From contig NZ_JAUSZZ010000001.1 of assembly GCF_030818075.1 (NCBI RefSeq), forward strand, positions 248,001-312,000: a DNA stretch of 64,000 nucleotides. The letters run 5' to 3'. The position numbers and the translations under genes were made by a program. This stretch comes from Microbacterium proteolyticum (GTDB taxonomy: Bacteria; Actinomycetota; Actinomycetes; Actinomycetales; Microbacteriaceae). How positions within the stretch are numbered: the stretch's first letter is position 1; the number at the start of each line of letters is the position of its first letter. This document shows, in pieces, positions 55,430-63,076 of this stretch. The notes below the pieces were generated by a model. It saw nothing but the letters and a program-made list of their open reading frames with translations, was not told the origin of the DNA and searched no databases.

Positions 55430-56884
55430 TCACACGTCGGGCGTGTGCAGCCGCGCGAGGTACCGCTCGACCCGCACGGGCGCCCCGCCGCGGTCGAGCA
55501 GGGAGACCACCACGATCACGACCGTGGTGAGCGGAATGGTCCAGGCCGCCGGCTGCGTGAACAGCACGGCCCAGTCGCCGGCTCCGCGCAGGGTCCCACC
55601 GACCAGCAGTGCCGCACCGCACGACACGGCTCCGACCACCATGCCCGCCACGGCTCCCCGGGCGGTCAGGCGCGGCCACCACACGCCCAGCAGCAACACC
55701 GGCGACAGCGTCGACGCGGCGAAGACGAACACCACGCCGACGCTCGCGACGAGGCCCGCGGGCTCGGTCAGCAGCGCCACGACCAGCGGCACCACCGTGC
55801 ACAGCACGGCCGAGAGGCGGAACGAGCGCACGCCACCGCCGAACACGTCCTGACTCACCACCCCGGCGAGAGAAACGACGAGCCCCGACGAGGTCGCCAG
55901 GAACGCGGCGAACGCCCCAGCCACGAGCAGCGAGGTCAGCAGTTCGCCCATGACTCCCGGGAACACCCGTGACGGAAGCGCGAGCACGACTGTGTCGGCG
56001 ACTCCGGGCTGAGCGAGATCCGGCGCGACAACCCGCGCGATCAACGCCATGGTCGAGGACACCATGTAGAACGCGCCGATGAGCACAATGACGACCACGG
56101 TCGTGCGTCGCGCCGAGGCACCGTTGGGGCTCGTATAGAAACGCACGAGCACATGAGGCAGACCGATGGTGCCCAGGAGCAGGGCGAGCAGCAGCGAGAC
56201 CGTCGCGTAGCCGTCGATGGCGCCGGGTCCGCTTTCGACGGGGAAGACCCGCGCCGGGTCGATGTCGGTGCCGCGATCCGAGAGCGCGATGAGCAGGAAC
56301 ACCGCGGGCACGAGCAGGGCCGTGAGCTTCAGCCAGTACTGGAAGGCCTGGACGGCGGTGATCGCTCGCATCCCGCCGGCCGCGACGATGCCGGCGACCA
56401 GCACGGCCACGAGCACCCCGCCCATCCATGGCGGCACGTCCGCGACGACGCCGAGAGCCAGCGATGCCCCGTGCAGCTGCGGCACGATGTAGAGCCAGCC
56501 GATCACGAGCACCACGATGCTCGTCACGCGGCGAACCGCGCGGGACTCCAGCCGCGCTTCGACGAAATCGGGAATCGTATAGGCGCCGCTCCGACGCAGA
56601 GGGGCGGCGACGAAGAGCAGCACGAGCAGGTATCCGGCCGCGTACCCGATCGGGAACCAGAATCCCTCCGCCCCCGACAGCAGCACCAGGCCCGCGAGGC
56701 CCAGGAACGTGCCGGCCGACAGGTACTCGCCACTGATGGCCGAAGCATTCCAGATGCTTCCGACACTGCGCGAGGCGACGAAGAAGTCGCTGCGGGTGCG
56801 GGAGGAACGGATGCCGGCGAAGCCGAGCACCGCGGTCGTCACCACCAGCAGCCCGACCGCGGCGAGGTCGAGCACGGGGTTCAC
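55430..56884 (-). CDS. Sodium:solute symporter (SSS), ActP/MctP-like monocarboxylate symporter
   Basis: 484 residues with about 13 membrane segments. DFFVASRSVGSIWNASAISG, EYLSAGTFLGLAGLVLLSGA, IGLPHVLVRFYTSPNG and FLATSSGLVVSLAGVVSQDV are typical of ActP/MctC cation-acetate/pyruvate symporters. GTG 56884 overlaps the stop of the DUF485 gene (GTGA), the usual pairing for this transporter. It likely imports acetate, pyruvate or another short monocarboxylate. Confidence 0.9.
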   Translation of the reverse strand: MNPVLDLAAVGLLVVTTAVLGFAGIRSSRTRSDFFVASRSVGSIWNASAISGEYLSAGTFLGLAGLVLLSGAEGFWFPIGYAAGYLLVLLFVAAPLRRSGAYTIPDFVEARLESRAVRRVTSIVVLVIGWLYIVPQLHGASLALGVVADVPPWMGGVLVAVLVAGIVAAGGMRAITAVQAFQYWLKLTALLVPAVFLLIALSDRGTDIDPARVFPVESGPGAIDGYATVSLLLALLLGTIGLPHVLVRFYTSPNGASARRTTVVVIVLIGAFYMVSSTMALIARVVAPDLAQPGVADTVVLALPSRVFPGVMGELLTSLLVAGAFAAFLATSSGLVVSLAGVVSQDVFGGGVRSFRLSAVLCTVVPLVVALLTEPAGLVASVGVVFVFAASTLSPVLLLGVWWPRLTARGAVAGMVVGAVSCGAALLVGGTLRGAGDWAVLFTQPAAWTIPLTTVVIVVVSLLDRGGAPVRVERYLARLHTPDV

Positions 56885-57276
56885 ACCGGCTCCTCGTCGG
56901 GCGCGGCCAGCTGCCGGTAGCGTCGCTCGTTGCGCGCGGCGGCGCGCGCGTAGATGAGCGCGAAGACGAGGATGACGGGATAAAAACCGTACGCGTGCAG
57001 CAGCCACGACAACGGCACCGAGAACAGCGGAGGATCACCCAACGACGGCAGCGCGGCGATGACCCCGGCCAGCGCCGCCGCCACGACCAGGAACGCGGCG
57101 ACGCACCCGAGCGCGAGACGCAGCTGCGCGCGGACCAGCCCGCGCGAGAACACCTCGTCGGCCTCGTCTGCCAGGTGACCCGGCAGAGCGAAGCCACGGG
57201 TCGCCGGGCGCGACACCCGACCCGCGGTGGATGCCGTGACCCGCACGCGCGGCAGGGGACGCGGCTCGTCGGTCAT
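56881..57276 (-). CDS. DUF485-type small membrane protein, partner of the SSS symporter
   Basis: 131 residues with two membrane segments (about 55-80 and 90-115) and the sequence LLHAYGFYPVILVFALIYAR. Small proteins of this kind precede ActP/MctC-type symporters and may help their function. Start ATG 57276 (MTDEPRPLP) is preferred; ATG 57294 in the same frame is possible. The upstream repeat region duplicates part of this 5' end (GGCTCGTCGGTC). Confidence 0.75.
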   Translation of the reverse strand: MTDEPRPLPRVRVTASTAGRVSRPATRGFALPGHLADEADEVFSRGLVRAQLRLALGCVAAFLVVAAALAGVIAALPSLGDPPLFSVPLSWLLHAYGFYPVILVFALIYARAAARNERRYRQLAAPDEEPV

Positions 57277-57277
57277 G

Positions 57278-57845
57278 GCATCCCATCGTGGCATCCGGAA
57301 CCGCTCGCGTCGATGCGTGCGACGACCCGATGGATGCCGATGACTTGCGCCAAATGTACGCGAACGCGCTCATGCGGCGAGCATTTCCCGCAAGTCAACA
57401 CAGAGGGCGGCGCCGGCAGCGCGGCATCGCGACAGCTGAGGGGCACGGGGGGCGCGGGGGCGCGGCAGGCCCTCGGGGCGCGGCTCGTCGGTCCTGGCAT
57501 CCCGTCGTGTCGTCCGGGATCGCTCACGTCGACGAGCGCGACGACCCGATGGATGCCGATGACTCGCGCCGTATGTACGCCGACGCGCTGATCCGGCGAG
57601 CATTTCGCGCAAGTCAACAGAGAGCGCGGCGCCGGCAGCACGGCATCGCAACAGCCGAGGGGCGCGGGCGCGGCAGGCCCCCGGGGCGGCTCGTCGATCG
57701 AGGTATCCCGTCGTGTCGTCCGGGACCGCTCACGTCGACGAGCGCAACGACCCGATGGATGCCGATGACTTGCGCCAAATGTACGCGAACGCGCTCATCC
57801 AGCGAGCATTTCCCGCAAGTCAACAGAGAGGGCGGCGCCGGGCGG
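57278..57845. repeat. Three ~210-bp direct repeats, each with a 16-bp inverted repeat
   Basis: Conserved cores start at 57341, 57560 and 57766 (spacings 219 and 206). Each contains TGACTTGCGCCAAATG (or a variant), a 25-nt interval and CATTTCCCGCAAGTCA (or a variant): arms 57341-57356/57382-57397, 57560-57575/57601-57616, 57766-57781/57807-57822. Copies 1 and 3 match at 14 of 16 arm positions, copy 2 at 12. The block separates the DUF485 and response-regulator genes. Differences between copies do not look like coding constraint. Confidence 0.8.
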
Positions 57846-57867
57846 GGCGCGGCGGCGCAGGAGCGCG

Positions 57868-58572
57868 TCAGCGCAGCAGCGCGTCGCGGACGGCGGGCAG
57901 GAGGCGCCGGCTCACCGGGAGCTCGATCTCGGCGAGAACCACCGTGGGCGCCGACCCCGCCAACCGCACCTCGGTCACCGCGTCGCGGTGCACGAGATAT
58001 GAGCGGTGCACGCGGACGAAGCCGGCATCCGCCCATCTCTCGGCGAGGTCCGACAGCGGGATGCGGACGAGGTGATCGGATGCCGCGGTGTACAGCCGCG
58101 AGTAGTCGCCGTTCGCCTGCACCCACCGCACCTCGGCGCGGCGCACCAGGCGGGTCGCCGACCCGACCGTCACCGGGATGGTCTCGTCGTCGACGGGCTC
58201 GGCGCCCGCCCCGGACGCGAGCGCCCGCCCGAGGGCCCGGTACAGCCTTTCCGCCCGCACGGGCTTCAGCACGTAGTCCACGGCCTCGAGGTCGAAGGCC
58301 CGCACGGCTCCCGAGTCGTCCGCCGTGACGAACACCACCGCGGGCCGCGTGCGGAGCCCTGCGAGCGCGCGAGCCAGGTCGAAGCCCGTCATCCCGGGCA
58401 TGTGCACATCCAGGAACGCCACCGCGACCTCTCCGCGCTCGAGCACCCGAAGCGCCTCGGCACCTCCGCCCGCGGCGTGGACGACGTCGACGCGCGGGTC
58501 GGCGGACAGCAGCGCGACGAGCTCGCGCAGTGCCGGTTCCTCGTCGTCGGCGACGAGAACCTCGACGCTCAT
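57868..58572 (-). CDS. LytTR-family response regulator
   Basis: 234 residues. The receiver domain has LVADDEEPALRELVALL, phospho-acceptor Asp in VAFLDVHMPGMTG near residue 54, and YVLKPVRAERL. The C-terminal LytTR DNA-binding domain is RWVQANGDYSRLYTAASDH then FVRVHRSYLVHRDAVTEVRL. The start ATG 58572 overlaps the kinase gene's stop (ATGA). It is paired with the adjacent LytS-type kinase, and by analogy with BtsSR/YpdAB it should control nearby carboxylate transporters. Confidence 0.92.
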   Translation of the reverse strand: MSVEVLVADDEEPALRELVALLSADPRVDVVHAAGGGAEALRVLERGEVAVAFLDVHMPGMTGFDLARALAGLRTRPAVVFVTADDSGAVRAFDLEAVDYVLKPVRAERLYRALGRALASGAGAEPVDDETIPVTVGSATRLVRRAEVRWVQANGDYSRLYTAASDHLVRIPLSDLAERWADAGFVRVHRSYLVHRDAVTEVRLAGSAPTVVLAEIELPVSRRLLPAVRDALLR

Positions 58573-59741
58573 GCCCGTGCCGTCTCGTGCTGGGGCTGCG
58601 ACTTGGGCACGCGCAGCCGCACCGATGTCCCCGAGCCGACGTTGGTCTCGACGACGAGCCCGCCGCCCGGCCCGTAGAGCTGCCGCAAGCGCGCGTCGAC
58701 GTTGCGCAGACCGACGTGCGTCGAGGGCCCGTCGAGGTCGAGGAGCGCAGCGAGCTCGCCGGGATCCATCCCCACGCCGTCGTCGTCGACGATCACCTCG
58801 GTGTGCGTGCCGTCGTCGATGGACGTCACGGTGAGCACTCCGCCGCCCTCGCGTTGCTCGAGGCCATGACGCACGGCGTTCTCGACGAGCGGCTGCACCG
58901 ACAGGAACGGGATGACGGTCGCCAGCGTCTCGGGGGCGATGCGCAGGCGCACGGTGAGGCGGTCGCCGAACCGCGCACGCTCCAGCTCCAGATAGGAGTG
59001 AATGCTGCGGAGCTCCTCCGACAGGGTCGTGAACTCGCCCTGCCGGCGGAAGGAGTACCGCGTGAAGTCGGCGAACTCGAGCACGAGGTCGCGCGCACGG
59101 GGCGGATCGGTCGAGATGAAGGACGCGATCGCGGTGAGCGCGTTGTAGATGAAGTGCGGGCTGATCTGCGCGCGCAGGGCCCTGAGCTCCGCCTCGGCGA
59201 GGGCGGCGCGCGAGGCGTCGAGCCCCGCGAGCTCGATCTGGGCCGCGCACCAGTCGGCGACATCCCCGGTCGCGCGCACGAGCGGAGCGCGCACGTCGCC
59301 CGCGAAGGCGACCACCGCACCCCATACCCGCCCGTCCACGACGATCGGCGCACCCACGGCCGCCTCGCCGGCCTCCGTGAACACCTGCTGGCGCCCCGAC
59401 TCGTAGACCCGCGCCGCGACGCGACGGGCCGCACCCGCGAGCGCTTCGGGCCCGTCGACCGCGACCCGGTCGGCCGCCGACTCCACGATGGCCACCGCGT
59501 CGGCGCCGAGCAGCACGCGCAGGTGCTTCGCCGCACGGGCGGCATCCGGTTCGTCGCGTCCGCCCCGCAGCGCCGCCGCGGCGGCCGCCGCGACGTGCAG
59601 GGTGCGGTGCGTCGCCCGCTCGGCATCGCTCCCGAGATCCCGGGGTGCGAGGGCGAAGCGACGCGCGTAGACGAGCACGAGCGTCAGCACGGCACCGACG
59701 ACCACGCCCGCGGCACCGGCGAGCAACGGAGCGTCGAGCAT
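58569..59741 (-). CDS. LytS/BtsS-type sensor histidine kinase
   Basis: 390 residues. One N-terminal membrane segment (LLAGAAGVVVGAVLTLVLVY), a GAF-like region (ADAVAIVESAADRVAV, VGAPIVVDGRVWGAVVAFAG), and then the His_kinase domain with the phospho-histidine in AQISPHFIYNALTAIASF and ATPase motifs VQPLVENAVRHGLE and DDGVGMDP. The usual 5TM-LYT membrane sensor is absent, so sensing differs from BtsS. It starts 14 nt after the YbdD-like gene and has its own -10-like TAGGCT. Confidence 0.9.
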   Translation of the reverse strand: MLDAPLLAGAAGVVVGAVLTLVLVYARRFALAPRDLGSDAERATHRTLHVAAAAAAALRGGRDEPDAARAAKHLRVLLGADAVAIVESAADRVAVDGPEALAGAARRVAARVYESGRQQVFTEAGEAAVGAPIVVDGRVWGAVVAFAGDVRAPLVRATGDVADWCAAQIELAGLDASRAALAEAELRALRAQISPHFIYNALTAIASFISTDPPRARDLVLEFADFTRYSFRRQGEFTTLSEELRSIHSYLELERARFGDRLTVRLRIAPETLATVIPFLSVQPLVENAVRHGLEQREGGGVLTVTSIDDGTHTEVIVDDDGVGMDPGELAALLDLDGPSTHVGLRNVDARLRQLYGPGGGLVVETNVGSGTSVRLRVPKSQPQHETARA

Positions 59742-59747
59742 TGTCGC

Positions 59748-59753
59748 AGCCTA
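59748..59753 (-). promoter_or_regulatory. -10-like hexamer TAGGCT, internal leaderless promoter of the kinase gene
   Basis: TAGGCT on the minus strand lies 6 nt before ATG 59741, directly after the YbdD-like gene stop, so kinase and regulator could be expressed without the cstA promoter. Confidence 0.45.
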
Positions 59754-59754
59754 C

Positions 59755-59997
59755 TCAGCAGCAGCGCGCACCCGGGTTGGCGTCTTGCTCGGCCGTGCGC
59801 TGCCGCCAGAACTGCCGCTCCGTGAGCGGTGTCGCCTCGGGGTGCTGGGCCTTGAGGTGCGCCACGTAGACGTCGTACGCCCGGTCGCCCATGAGCGTCG
59901 TCACGTACCACCGGATGCCACGCCCCGCCCGCACCACCTGCGCGCCGAAGCGGTGCAGGGGGCCGGGGGTCGTGGCATCCATGTCGGTCATCGTCAC
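59755..59997 (-). CDS. YbdD/YjiX-family small protein
   Basis: 80 residues. VRAGRGIRWYVTTLMGDRAYDVYVAHLKAQHPEATPL shows the family's GxxxYxxYxxHxxxxHP pattern near the middle, followed by TERQFWRQR. In many bacteria this small gene directly follows cstA/btsT, as here (4 nt after the cstA stop). Biochemical role unknown. GTG 59997 or ATG 59991 may be the start. Confidence 0.85.
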   Translation of the reverse strand: MTMTDMDATTPGPLHRFGAQVVRAGRGIRWYVTTLMGDRAYDVYVAHLKAQHPEATPLTERQFWRQRTAEQDANPGARCC

Positions 59998-60001
59998 TCG
60001 A

Positions 60002-62266
60002 TCAGTGGTGCGAGGAGGCGGTCGGCCGAGCCGGGTGGTCGGCCGGGAGGGCCTCCCACTGCTTCTCGATCTCGCGCTCCTCCTTCGTGGCGAGGAAACC
60101 CGCGGCGGCGAAGCGGCGCGAGGGCACCGGAGCGTCCTCGAGGTTCTCGCCGCCGCCGGCGCGCAGCGCCTTGACCGTCACGATCACGGCCATGACGATC
60201 ACGATGATGGCCAACGTCACGAAGATGACCGACAGCACGCCCTGCACGAAGGTGTTGCGGACGACGGCTTCCATCGCGGCGACGCTCTTCGCCGTGCCGA
60301 ACTCGGTCTTGCCCTCGGCCAGCGCTCCGCGGAAGGCGAAGTGGTTGGCCCAGTATCCGACCGCCGGGACCGGCGAGAAGATCTTGTACATGGATGCCGT
60401 GATCGTCACGACCGCGGCGAACGCCAGCGGCAGCGCGATGATCCAGAGCCACCGGAAGTACGACCGGCCGCGCTTGGCGACGATCGCGAGCACCACGGCG
60501 AGCGCGATCGCAGCGAGCAGCTGGTTGGCGATGCCGAAGAGCGGGAAGAAGGTGTTGATGCCGCCGAGCGGGTCGGTCACACCGAGGATGAGGATCGATC
60601 CCCAGCCGGCGACCATGATCGCGGTGCAGATCCACGCACCGGGCCGCCACGAGAGGTCCTTGAACTTCGGGATGACGGTGCCGATGGAGTCCTGGAGCAT
60701 GAAGCGGGCCACGCGGGTTCCGGCATCCACCGCCGTGAGGATGAACAGGGCCTCGAACATGATCGCGAAGTGGTACCAGAACGCCATCATCGCCTGACCG
60801 CCGAGGGCCTGCTGCATGATGTGCGCGAGACCGAGCGCGAGGGTCGGGGCGCCGCCGGTGCGCGAGACGATCGAGCTCTCGCCGACCGCCGCGGCGGTGG
60901 ACGTGAGCATCTCGGGCGTGAGGTTCACGCCGGCGAGGCCAAGACCGTTGACGAATGCGACCGCCCCCTCGACGGTGCCGAGCGTCGCCGCGGGCGAGGA
61001 GTTCATCGCGAAGTAGATGCCGCGGTCGATCGAGAGGGCCGCGACCAGCGCCATGATCGCGACGAACGACTCCATGAGCATGCCGCCGTAGCCGATGAAG
61101 CGCGTCTGGCGCTCCTTCTCGACCAGCTTGGGGGTGGTGCCCGAGGCGATCAGCGCGTGGAACCCGCTCAGCGCACCGCAGGCGATCGTGACGAAGAGGA
61201 ACGGGAAGATCGGGCCGCTGAACACCGGACCCGTCTGCCCGCCGGCGAACTCGCTGAACGCGGGCACCGAGATCTCGGGGCGCACGAGCACGATGGCACC
61301 GGCGAGCATGACGATGACGCCGACCTTCATGAAGGTGGAGAGGTAGTCGCGGGGCGCGAGGAGCAGCCAGACGGGGAGGACCGCGGCGACGAAGCCGTAG
61401 ATGATGATGCCCCACGCGATGACGGTGCGGTCGAGGTGGAATGCCGCGTAGCCCCACTCGGTGGAGGCGACCCAGCCCCCGGCGACGATCGCGCCGATCA
61501 GCAGCACGAAGCCGATGATCGAGATCTCGGTGATGCGGCCCGGGCGGATGTAGCGCAGGTACAGGCCCATGAACAGGGCGATCGGGATGGTCATCGAGAC
61601 GCTGAAGACACCCCACGGGCTCTCGCCCAGGGCGTTCACGACCACCAGGGCGAGGATCGCGACGATGATCAGCATGATGAGCAGGCTCGCGATGATCGCG
61701 GCCGTGCCGCCGATCTTGCCGAGCTCGTCGCGCGCCATCTGCCCGATCGTGCGGCCGCCGCGGCGCATCGAGAAGAACAGCACGAGGTAGTCCTGCACCG
61801 CGCCGGCGAGGATGACGCCGACGATGATCCAGATCGTGCCCGGCAGGTAGCCCATCTGCGCAGCGAGCACCGGGCCGACGAGGGGGCCTGCGCCGGCGAT
61901 GGCGGCGAAGTGGTGGCCGTAGAGCACGCGGCGGTCGGTGGGGACGTAGTCCTTGCCGTCCTGCTTGCGCTCGGCGGGGGTGGCGCGGCGGTCATCGGGG
62001 CGCGTGATGTAGCGCTCGATGACCTTCGAGTAGAAGCGATACCCGATGAGGTAGGTGCAGACGGCGGCGAACACGAACCAGATCGCGTTCACCGTCTCGC
62101 CGCGGACGATTGCGAGCATCGTCCAGCCGAGACCACCCAGCAGGGCGATCCCGATCCAGAGGGCGATCTTCGCGGGGGTCCATCTGCTGCGGAGCTTGTC
62201 GGGCTCCACCGCGACGGGGGGAAGGGTCGGGTCGGTGACGACGTCGTCGTCGACGGAAGCGCTCAT
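60002..62266 (-). CDS. cstA: Carbon starvation protein CstA / pyruvate transporter
   Basis: 754 residues with about 18 membrane segments. Family motifs: VLYGHHFAAIAGAGPLVGPV, LFFSMRRGGRTIGQMARDEL, CGALSGFHALIASGTTPK, and LFGIANQLLAAIALAV. Characterised CstA and BtsT import pyruvate (and some peptides by older reports). ATG 62266 follows AGGAGATCCC. It heads a leftward set with the YbdD-like gene and a LytS/LytTR system, the arrangement expected for pyruvate sensing and uptake. Confidence 0.93.
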   Translation of the reverse strand: MSASVDDDVVTDPTLPPVAVEPDKLRSRWTPAKIALWIGIALLGGLGWTMLAIVRGETVNAIWFVFAAVCTYLIGYRFYSKVIERYITRPDDRRATPAERKQDGKDYVPTDRRVLYGHHFAAIAGAGPLVGPVLAAQMGYLPGTIWIIVGVILAGAVQDYLVLFFSMRRGGRTIGQMARDELGKIGGTAAIIASLLIMLIIVAILALVVVNALGESPWGVFSVSMTIPIALFMGLYLRYIRPGRITEISIIGFVLLIGAIVAGGWVASTEWGYAAFHLDRTVIAWGIIIYGFVAAVLPVWLLLAPRDYLSTFMKVGVIVMLAGAIVLVRPEISVPAFSEFAGGQTGPVFSGPIFPFLFVTIACGALSGFHALIASGTTPKLVEKERQTRFIGYGGMLMESFVAIMALVAALSIDRGIYFAMNSSPAATLGTVEGAVAFVNGLGLAGVNLTPEMLTSTAAAVGESSIVSRTGGAPTLALGLAHIMQQALGGQAMMAFWYHFAIMFEALFILTAVDAGTRVARFMLQDSIGTVIPKFKDLSWRPGAWICTAIMVAGWGSILILGVTDPLGGINTFFPLFGIANQLLAAIALAVVLAIVAKRGRSYFRWLWIIALPLAFAAVVTITASMYKIFSPVPAVGYWANHFAFRGALAEGKTEFGTAKSVAAMEAVVRNTFVQGVLSVIFVTLAIIVIVMAVIVTVKALRAGGGENLEDAPVPSRRFAAAGFLATKEEREIEKQWEALPADHPARPTASSHH

Positions 62267-62411
62267 GGGATCTCCTGCTCGCGGCACTGCGGACTCGCCG
62301 ACGATATGCGTCGCTTCGACCCCGTGTCAGCGGCATCCGTCGATCGTGCGGTGAACGGCGGGTTCGGTGCGACGAGCGGTGTCCGCCGGTCGCAGGATCG
62401 CCCCCGGCCCG

Positions 62412-62657
62412 GCACCTGTCGAAAGTCCCCGAACCTGTCGAAGGTCCCTGCACCCGTCGAAGGTCCGTGAGCCTGTTGAAGGTCCCTGAGCCTGTCGAAG
62501 GGACCCACCCGCAAGACGCCCGGGGGCTTCGACAGGCTCAGCCACCTCCCGCCCCGGACCCTCAGCTTGTCGAAGGGACCCGAGCCGCGCGACGCCCGGG
62601 GGCTTCGACGGGCTCAGCCACCTCCCCCGTCCGGTCCCTGAGCGTGTCGAAGGGACC
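62412..62657. repeat. Cluster of nine REP-like elements (CCTGAGCCTGTCGAAGG type)
   Basis: Copies begin near 62413, 62431, 62450, 62468, 62486, 62570 and 62638 on the plus strand, and near 62526 and 62602 inverted (CTTCGACAGGCTCAG). Full copies such as 62481-62503 have hairpin ends GGTCCCT...AGGGACC. A longer block GACGCCCGGGGGCTTCGAC is also repeated (62516, 62591). It fills the gap between cstA and the GNAT gene. Confidence 0.82.
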
Positions 62658-62737
62658 GGATGCCGTGGTGTCGAGGGGGTGCGGAACATCCATGCCAACG
62701 CATACGTTCCTTACGGAGACGAAAGACAGGAGACCCT

Positions 62738-63076
62738 ATGGCTGACGAACTGACCGTGACCCGCAACGACGAGGCGCGCCGCTACGAGATCCACGTCGAC
62801 GGCGACCTCGGCGGTTTCATGGAGTTCCGCCCCGCGGGCGAGGGCCGCGTGGACCTCCCCCACACCGAGCTCGACCCGGCCTTCAAGGGCCGCGGATTGG
62901 GCAAGGCGCTCGCAAGCGAGGCGCTGTCGGATCTCGCGCAGCGCGGGGACAGCGTCATCCCCTCCTGCCCCTTCGTGGCCCACTACCTGCGCGAGCACGA
63001 GGTGCCCGGCCTCGAGATCGAGTGGCCGGAAGAGTCGGATGCCGCAGACTCGGCGGCACCAGGCGAACCGTCGTGA
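62738..63076 (+). CDS. Small GNAT-family N-acetyltransferase (YjdJ-like)
   Basis: 112 residues. GGFMEFRPAGEGRVDLPHTE, then the acetyl-CoA loop FKGRGLGKALASEALSD and SVIPSCPFVAHYLREH, matching the compact one-domain acetyltransferases of the YjdJ/GTNG type. The acceptor is unknown. ATG 62738 follows GACAGGAG. It overlaps the pirin gene by GTGA. Confidence 0.88.
   Translation: MADELTVTRNDEARRYEIHVDGDLGGFMEFRPAGEGRVDLPHTELDPAFKGRGLGKALASEALSDLAQRGDSVIPSCPFVAHYLREHEVPGLEIEWPEESDAADSAAPGEPS

Noticed and set aside
57288..58328. Plus-strand frame through the triplicated block (DDPMDADDLRQMYANAL repeats)
   Set aside because: Differences between copies are mostly non-synonymous, and the frame runs antisense into the response-regulator gene; better explained by the inverted-repeat structure.
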